DNA of 64,000 nucleotides, taken from Paracoccus indicus. GTDB taxonomy: Bacteria > Pseudomonadota > Alphaproteobacteria > Rhodobacterales > Rhodobacteraceae. The stretch spans positions 1-64,000 of the forward strand of contig NZ_PYWA01000002.1 in the NCBI RefSeq assembly GCF_003056335.1. The letters are read 5' to 3'. Below are positions 56,973 to 64,000 of the stretch, in pieces. Position 1 is the stretch's first letter. Each line of letters starts with the position of its first letter. Made by a program: the position numbers and the translations under genes. The notes under the pieces are model-generated. The model did not search any database and was not told the origin of the DNA. It saw only the letters and a program-made list of their open reading frames with translations.

Positions 56973-59297
56973 TCATTCGGCGGTCAGCAAGGGCGTCTTG
57001 GATTTGCCGATGCGGGGCGCCTCGGGGCCGGTGATGTCGAAGACGGGCTTGTCGTCCTCGATCTTCACACGCACGAAACCACCCTTGGTCAGGCGTCCGA
57101 ACAGCAGCTCTTCGGCCAGCGGCTTCTTGATATGCTCCTGGATTACGCGACCAAGCGGGCGGGCGCCCATGCGGTCGTCGTAACCCCGTTCGGCCAGCCA
57201 GTCCGCGGCCTGCGGCGTCAGTTCGATATGGACGTTGCGGTCCATCAGCTGAGCTTCCAGCTGCAGGATGAACTTTTCGACCACATGGATGACCACCTCG
57301 CGTCCCAAGGCGGCGAAGCTGATGATCGCGTCCAGACGGTTGCGGAATTCGGGCGTGAAGGTCCGCTCGATGGCGGCGGTATCCTCGCCCTCGCGGCGGT
57401 CGCGTCCGAAGCCGATGGCAGCCTTGGCCTGATCGGCGGCCCCCGCGTTCGAGGTCATGATCAGGATCACGTTGCGGAAATCGACCTGGCGACCGTTGTG
57501 GTCGGTCAGGCGACCCGCATCCATGATCTGCAGCAGGATGTTGAAGACGTCGGGGTGCGCCTTCTCGATCTCATCCAGCAGCAGGACGCAATGGGGATGC
57601 TGATCGACGCCATCGGTCAGCAGGCCGCCCTGATCGAAGCCGACATAGCCCGGAGGCGCACCGATCAGACGGCTGACGGCGTGCTTCTCCATGTATTCCG
57701 ACATGTCGAAGCGCAGCAGTTCCACGCCCAAGGTCGATGCGAGCTGCTTGGCGACCTCGGTCTTGCCGACGCCCGTGGGACCGGCGAACAGGTAGTTGCC
57801 GATGGGCTTTTCAGGTTCGCGCAGACCGGCCCGTGCCAGCTTGATGGCCGACGACAGGGTGGTGATGGCGGTATCCTGCCCGAAGACCACGCGCTTCAGC
57901 GAGGATTCCAGATCACGCAGAACCTCGGCGTCGTTCTTGCTGACGTTCTTGGGTGGGATTCGGGCGATCTTGGCCACGACGGCCTCGACCTCCTTCGGGC
58001 TGATGGTTTTGCGGCGCTTGCTTTCGGCGACCAGATGCTGCGCGGCGCCCGCTTCATCGATGATGTCGATGGCGCTGTCCGGAAGCTTGCGGTCGTTGAT
58101 ATAGCGCGAAGCCAGCTCCACCGCCGACTTGATCGCATCGTTGGTATATCGCAGGTCGTGGTGCTTTTCGAAATGCGGCTTCAGGCCCATCAGGATCTTG
58201 ACGGCATCCGGGACAGAAGGCTCGTTCACGTCGATCTTCTGGAAGCGCCGCGACAGGGCGCGGTCCTTTTCGAAGTGCTGACGATATTCCTTGTAGGTGG
58301 TCGAGCCCATGCAGCGCAGCTTGCCACCGGCCAGCGCCGGCTTCAGCAGGTTCGAGGCATCCATCGCCCCGCCCGAGGTCGCGCCCGCACCGATCACGGT
58401 GTGGATCTCGTCGATGAAGAGGATCGCATCGGGATGCGCCTCCAGTTCCTTGACGACGGCCTTCAGGCGTTCCTCGAAATCACCGCGATAGCGGGTGCCG
58501 GCCAGCAATGCGCCCATGTCCAGCGAGAAGATGGTCGCGCCCGACAGCACCTCGGGGGTTTCGCCGCGCGTGATCTTCAGCGCCAGACCCTCGGCGATGG
58601 CGGTCTTGCCCACGCCAGGGTCGCCCACCAGCAGTGGGTTGTTCTTGCGGCGGCGGCAGAGGACCTGAATGGCACGCTCGACCTCAGAGTCACGGCCGAT
58701 CAGGGGATCGACATCGCCCTTCTTCGACTTGACGTTCAGATCGACGCAATATTTGCCAAGGGCGGTTTCGTCCTTGGCATCGGGCGCCTCCTCGGCCTTT
58801 TCGTGGTCGATGGGATCGTCCGAGCCGGCGATGTTGCGCGGTTCGTTGAAGGACGGGTTCTTCGCTACGCCATGCGCGATGAAATTGACCGCGTCGTAAC
58901 GGGTCATGTCCAGTTCCTGCAGGAAATAGGCCGCGTTGGATTCGCGTTCGGCGAAGATCGCGACCAGCACGTTTGCGCCCGTCACCTCGGAGCGGCCCGA
59001 ACTTTGGACATGGATGGCGGCGCGTTGGATCACGCGCTGGAAGGCCGCTGTCGGAACGGCTTCCGAGCCTTCGACGTCGGTGATGAGGGTGGAGAGGTCA
59101 TCTTCGATGAACTCGGTCAGCGACTTGCGCAATTCGTCCAGATCGACGTTGCAGGCCCGCATGACCTTGACCGCTTCGGGTTCCTCGGTCAGGGCCAGCA
59201 GCAGATGCTCCAGCGTTGCAAGTTCGTGGCGGTGTTCGTTCGCCAGCGCAAGAGCCTGGTGAATCGCCTGTTCCAAAGAGGTCGAGAAACTTGGCAC
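56973..59297 (-). CDS. clpA: ATP-dependent Clp protease ATP-binding subunit
   Basis: A 774-residue AAA+ unfoldase that feeds substrates to ClpP. The N-domain begins [20 protein letters not shown] and [20 protein letters not shown]. The first ATPase has [13 protein letters not shown] and [14 protein letters not shown], the second [15 protein letters not shown] and [15 protein letters not shown]. The ClpP-binding loop should lie in the second domain. Its usual adaptor gene clpS is not beside it; the upstream gene on the same strand is gloB, 227 bases away. The 59298-59524 spacer probably holds its promoter. Confidence 0.96.
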   Translation of the reverse strand: MPSFSTSLEQAIHQALALANEHRHELATLEHLLLALTEEPEAVKVMRACNVDLDELRKSLTEFIEDDLSTLITDVEGSEAVPTAAFQRVIQRAAIHVQSSGRSEVTGANVLVAIFAERESNAAYFLQELDMTRYDAVNFIAHGVAKNPSFNEPRNIAGSDDPIDHEKAEEAPDAKDETALGKYCVDLNVKSKKGDVDPLIGRDSEVERAIQVLCRRRKNNPLLVGDPGVGKTAIAEGLALKITRGETPEVLSGATIFSLDMGALLAGTRYRGDFEERLKAVVKELEAHPDAILFIDEIHTVIGAGATSGGAMDASNLLKPALAGGKLRCMGSTTYKEYRQHFEKDRALSRRFQKIDVNEPSVPDAVKILMGLKPHFEKHHDLRYTNDAIKSAVELASRYINDRKLPDSAIDIIDEAGAAQHLVAESKRRKTISPKEVEAVVAKIARIPPKNVSKNDAEVLRDLESSLKRVVFGQDTAITTLSSAIKLARAGLREPEKPIGNYLFAGPTGVGKTEVAKQLASTLGVELLRFDMSEYMEKHAVSRLIGAPPGYVGFDQGGLLTDGVDQHPHCVLLLDEIEKAHPDVFNILLQIMDAGRLTDHNGRQVDFRNVILIMTSNAGAADQAKAAIGFGRDRREGEDTAAIERTFTPEFRNRLDAIISFAALGREVVIHVVEKFILQLEAQLMDRNVHIELTPQAADWLAERGYDDRMGARPLGRVIQEHIKKPLAEELLFGRLTKGGFVRVKIEDDKPVFDITGPEAPRIGKSKTPLLTAE

Positions 59298-59524
59298 GGT
59301 CGTCTCCTGTCAGTCGACTGGCGGTATGGACCCATCGGCGGTCCACCTGCCCAGACTGTCACGATACAGTTAAGATTTGATGGAATCCGGTCGGCATCAA
59401 GCCCTTTTTGAAAAAGATGCCAAGTTTTTCCCACGGTTGAGGCAGATGTGATGTCACGGATGCCCGTTTTCAAGCGCAAGGCACCGACCGCGTCATTCGG
59501 TCTTGGCGCAAAGAGGCGATGCCC

Positions 59525-60271
59525 CTAGAATTCGTCCTTCATCTTTCGCAGCCGTGCAAAGACCTGCGCATCATCCGCGCCCTGCATGCCCAAGGGGCCG
59601 CGGAGGGCATTGACCCGCAGGAAGGGATTCGTCGCCTTCTCCAGTTCCAGCGTCGCCGGTGCGCAGGGCGTCCGCAATTCCTGCACGTCGGACAGGCGTT
59701 GCTGCAGATCGGCGTTGTCGGGATCGACCGACAGGGCGAAGGCGCCATTGGCCGCGCAATAGTCGTGCCCCGAACAGATCAGCGTATCGTCGGGCAGGGC
59801 GGCCAGGCGCGACAGGCTGGCCCACATCATCTGGGGGTCGCCCTCGAACAGGCGACCGCAGCCCATGGCCATCAGGCTGTCGGCAGTGAAGGCATGGCCC
59901 GACTGCGGGAAATGGAAGGCGACATGGCCGATGGTATGCCCCGAGACGTCGATGACATCGATCCGCTGGCCCAGCAGCTTGATGGACTGATCCGGTCGGA
60001 CCTGCTGATCCAGATGGGGCAGACGATGGGCGTCGGCCTCGGCGCCGATGACGCGGGCGCCCGTCTTCTCGACGATGGCGGCGACGCCCTGGATGTGGTC
60101 GTCGTGGTGATGGGTCAGCAGGATCGCATCCAGACCCCAGCCCCGCGCGTCCAGTTCGGTCAGGATGGGCATGGCCTCGGGGGCGTCGATCAGGATCGTG
60201 CCTTCCGGTCCGTGCAGCAGATAGGCATAGTTATCCCGCAGACAGCGCAGCGTGACCAGTTCCAGCGGCAT
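59525..60271 (-). CDS. gloB: Hydroxyacylglutathione hydrolase (glyoxalase II)
   Basis: A 248-residue metallo-beta-lactamase-fold enzyme that hydrolyses S-lactoylglutathione to lactate and glutathione, the second step of methylglyoxal detoxification. The binuclear site is ILLTHHHDDHIQG with further ligands in VSGHTIGHVAFH, FTADSLMAMGCGRLFEGD and LICSGHDYCAAN. The C-terminal HAGH domain ends near the stop. Start MPLELVTLRC (60271) is chosen over a longer reading that runs into the divergent methyltransferase. Confidence 0.93.
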   Translation of the reverse strand: MPLELVTLRCLRDNYAYLLHGPEGTILIDAPEAMPILTELDARGWGLDAILLTHHHDDHIQGVAAIVEKTGARVIGAEADAHRLPHLDQQVRPDQSIKLLGQRIDVIDVSGHTIGHVAFHFPQSGHAFTADSLMAMGCGRLFEGDPQMMWASLSRLAALPDDTLICSGHDYCAANGAFALSVDPDNADLQQRLSDVQELRTPCAPATLELEKATNPFLRVNALRGPLGMQGADDAQVFARLRKMKDEF

Positions 60272-60329
60272 TGGCAAATCCCTTCGCTTATGTTCACCTG
60301 AACCCTGACAAAAGCCGGACGCCCGCACA

Positions 60330-61157
60330 ATGCACCATGACATCCACCAGCTGCGACGCTTCTATTATCAGAGGTCCCTGGGTCGGGTCGTGCAGCGCAT
60401 CCTGCGCGACCGCCTGACAACGCGCTGGTCACCCGAAGGTTGCAGCGGCATGACGGTGGCGGGCTTCGGTTTCGCCGCACCCATGCTGCGGCCCTATCTG
60501 GCGCGATCGCGGCGGGTGACGACGCTGATGCCCGGACCGCAGGGGGTCATGGCTTGGCCCGCCGGCATGCCCAACCACAGCGTCTTGTGCGACGAGACCG
60601 CCTGGCCCATCGAGACTGGCAGCATCGACCGCCTTGTCATGATGCACGGGCTGGAGACCAGCGACCACCCGCGCGAGCTGCTGGCCGAGGCATGGCGCTG
60701 TCTTGGGCCGGGGGGGCGGATGATGGTCATCGTGCCGAACCGCGCGGGCCTTTGGGCCGCGACCGACCGCACGCCCTTCGGCTTTGGCCGGTCTTATACG
60801 ACGGGGCAGTTGATCAGCCAGATGCGCGCTGCGGGCCTGATGCCGGAATGGAGCGGGTCTGCCATCTACATCCCGCCCTCGGATCGCAGGTTCTGGCTGC
60901 GAAGCGCGCAGTTCTGGGAACGCACGGGCGCGCGCATCAGCCGCGTGCTGGTCGCGGGCGTGATTCTGGTCGAGCTGACCAAGCAGACACGCGCGCCGAT
61001 CGGACCCGGCGTCAAGATCCACGTCCCCAGCCCGCTGGAGATCCTGGACGGTGTCGCAAGGCCGCGCCCGGCGGGCGCGCAGCTGAACCGGGCAAGGGGT
61101 GTGACCGGCGCCGATCGCCTTGGCGGGCTTGCGAAAAACGGGGGCAGCAGGGGGTAA
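60330..61157 (+). CDS. Class I SAM-dependent methyltransferase
   Basis: A 275-residue protein divergent from gloB. Motif I is degenerate (GMTVAGFGFAAPMLRPYLAR), followed by RLVMMHGLETSDHPRELLAE, AWRCLGPGGRMMVIVPNRAG and SYTTGQLISQMRAAGLMPEW. The pattern is Methyltransf_11. The pairing with gloB is common in Rhodobacterales. The substrate is unknown. The C-terminal tail is basic and probably flexible. Confidence 0.8.
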   Translation: MHHDIHQLRRFYYQRSLGRVVQRILRDRLTTRWSPEGCSGMTVAGFGFAAPMLRPYLARSRRVTTLMPGPQGVMAWPAGMPNHSVLCDETAWPIETGSIDRLVMMHGLETSDHPRELLAEAWRCLGPGGRMMVIVPNRAGLWAATDRTPFGFGRSYTTGQLISQMRAAGLMPEWSGSAIYIPPSDRRFWLRSAQFWERTGARISRVLVAGVILVELTKQTRAPIGPGVKIHVPSPLEILDGVARPRPAGAQLNRARGVTGADRLGGLAKNGGSRG

Positions 61158-61371
61158 TGAGACAGGGCGCGTGTCCTTCCTGCGACACAGTGCCACCTTC
61201 CGCCCAAGATGCACGGAACCGTGACCTTGAAGGTTGCCGCGCAACAAACGACCTGCTAGAGACGGCCCAGATTTGCGCACGGCCCTCCATAAGCCGTGCG
61301 CCGCGACCCGCACCCCGTGACAGACCGGATGGAAATCCGGCCCGCCAACGGGGTTTGCGCAAACGTAAAGG
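61158..61371 (+). promoter_or_regulatory. Upstream region of the ATP synthase operon
   Basis: A 214-base spacer precedes atpH on the same strand and follows the methyltransferase gene. It should hold the promoter of the F1 operon, but I see no decisive -35/-10 pair. Confidence 0.35.
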
Positions 61372-61937
61372 ATGACCGTGGCCAACTCTGTTTCCATGTC
61401 CCAGAGCATCGCCGGACGCTATGCGCAGGCCGTCTTCGACCTTACGAAGGACGATGGGGGGCTGGATGCCCTGGCCCAGCAGACCGCCGATCTGGATGCA
61501 GCGCTGAACGACAGCGCCGAGCTGCGCGACCTGATCGCCAGCCCCATCTATTCGCGCGACCAGCAGGTGCGCACGATCGTCGCGATCGCCGACAGGATGG
61601 AACTGTCGCAGGTCCTTAAGAATACGCTGCAGCTGATGGCGACCAACCGTCGCCTTTTCGTGCTGCCGCAGCTGATCCACGCGTTGTCGCAGATGATTGC
61701 GGACCACCGCGGAGAGATGACGGCCGACGTCACCAGCGCGGTCGCGCTGGATGATGCGCAGCTGGAGCGTCTGAAGACGACCCTGGCCGAGAAGACCGGC
61801 AAGAAGGTCAAGCTGAACACGCGCGTCGATGAGACCCTCATCGGCGGCATGATTGTCAAGTTGGGCTCGCAGATGATCGACAGTTCGGTCCGCTCGAAGC
61901 TCGCTTCCCTGCAGAATGTCATGAAAGAGGTCGGATA

Positions 61938-61938
<1 letters not shown>
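61372..61938 (+). CDS. atpH: F1F0 ATP synthase subunit delta
   Basis: A 188-residue stalk subunit that links F1 to the membrane sector. [40 protein letters not shown] and [23 protein letters not shown] are the conserved parts. The ATG at 61372 overlaps its only purine-rich site, AAAGGA, so a GTG start at 61378 is at least as likely. First gene of the alphaproteobacterial atpHAGDC order. Its TAA overlaps the atpA ATG by one base. Confidence 0.93.
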
Positions 61939-63473
<1,535 letters not shown>

Positions 63474-63483
63474 GGGGGGATAG

Positions 63484-64000
63484 ATGCCCAGTCTCAAGGA
63501 TCTCAAGAACCGGATCGGAAGCGTCAAGAACACGCGGAAGATCACCAAGGCGATGCAGATGGTCGCCGCAGCGAAACTGCGCCGTGCGCAGGACGCCGCG
63601 GAGGCTGCCCGCCCCTACGCCGACCGCATGGCCGCAGTGATGGCCGGACTGACCGCGAATGCCGCGGATCAGGCCGGCGCACCGCGCCTGCTGGCCGGAA
63701 CGGGTGACGACAGGCGCCACCTGCTTGTGGTCATGACGGCGGAACGCGGCCTTGCCGGCGGCTTCAACAGCTCGATCGTCAAGCTGGCACGCCAGCATGC
63801 CGAACGGCTGCGGGGCGAAGGCAAGGAAGTGGCCATCCTGACCGTGGGCAAGAAGGGTCGCGAACAGCTGAAGCGTGAATACGGCAACCTGTTCGTGCAT
63901 CACGTCGATCTGTCCGAGGTCAAGCGCATCGGCTATGAGAACGCGCGCCAGATCACCGACGAACTGCTGTCGCGTTTCGACGGCGGCGACTTCGACGTGG
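63484..64000 (+). CDS. atpG: F1F0 ATP synthase subunit gamma (cut by window end)
   Basis: From ATG at 63484 the frame stays open to the window end, about 172 residues of an expected 290. [20 protein letters not shown] and [20 protein letters not shown] form the N-terminal shaft helix that rotates inside the alpha-beta hexamer, and [20 protein letters not shown] is the conserved core. A GAGGGGGGATAG stretch precedes the start. Third gene of the atp operon. Confidence 0.97.
   Translation, partial: MPSLKDLKNRIGSVKNTRKITKAMQMVAAAKLRRAQDAAEAARPYADRMAAVMAGLTANAADQAGAPRLLAGTGDDRRHLLVVMTAERGLAGGFNSSIVKLARQHAERLRGEGKEVAILTVGKKGREQLKREYGNLFVHHVDLSEVKRIGYENARQITDELLSRFDGGDFDV

Noticed and set aside
56922..59411. 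An 829-codon plus-strand frame antisense to clpA, and a similar 666-codon frame antisense to atpA (61548-63548)
   Set aside because: Both mirror conserved genes with clear motifs on the other strand; long antisense frames are expected at this GC content.

Overview
The window looks like a chromosomal segment of an alphaproteobacterium of the Rhodobacterales, most likely Paracoccus or a close relative. This rests on high GC in the core genes, a cyoABCD quinol-oxidase operon that carries its own SURF1 gene, a RegB/RegA-like redox pair, a Rhodobacter-type HemB lacking the zinc-binding cysteines, a TIGR02300 protein, and dense start/stop overlaps (GTGA, ATGA, TGATG). The genus is an inference from family knowledge, not from a database search.

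Layout. 1-220: end of an IS3-type element. 297-6823: a catabolic island for the lower 4,5-cleavage (protocatechuate/gallate) pathway: galD, galC/ligK and a DctA-type symporter on the minus strand, facing a tandem-HTH LysR regulator, ligJ and ligI on the plus strand. Together these would take 2-pyrone-4,6-dicarboxylate to pyruvate and oxaloacetate. No ring-cleavage dioxygenase or ligC is present. 6824-11826: a graveyard of broken genes (two SRAP copies, a PrpF-family gene, IstB and ImuA fragments, an N-terminally cut nuclease-like gene), an intact IS110 transposase and an IS5 relic. 11980-14340: a NaeI-like restriction-modification locus with a Vsr gene interrupted by an amber codon. 14446-18215: IS3 and IS110 relics around a two-gene secreted/membrane pair. 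18377-22391: a GntR-TRAP transporter-RpiB operon with FadR-type operators. 22878-26101: three decayed genes (serine hydrolase, deaminase, Fic). 26102-27281: a small three-gene cluster (unknown protein, XRE regulator, membrane protein).

About 27578-35099 holds a Tn7-like transposon: GSU2403-type nucleotidyltransferase cargo, then tnsA, tnsB, tnsC and tniQ in one tightly coupled operon, with TGGCA repeats at the right end. No Cas gene or CRISPR array is present.

From 35294 the window returns to core chromosome: a GNAT acetyltransferase, an OmpA-family protein with a long acidic region, an MFS transporter, the cyoABCD-surf1-regB-regA operon, tRNA-Ala(GGC), DoxX, TIGR02300, a zinc peptidase, a GntR regulator, a SYLF lipoprotein, hemB, mfd-pabB-pabC, clpA, gloB, a methyltransferase, and the start of the ATP synthase operon (atpH, atpA, partial atpG). 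The respiratory block couples the terminal oxidase, its assembly factor and a redox two-component system in one transcription unit. I consider the Tn7-like element with its nucleotidyltransferase, and the Met/His-rich tail on CyoA, the most interesting features.
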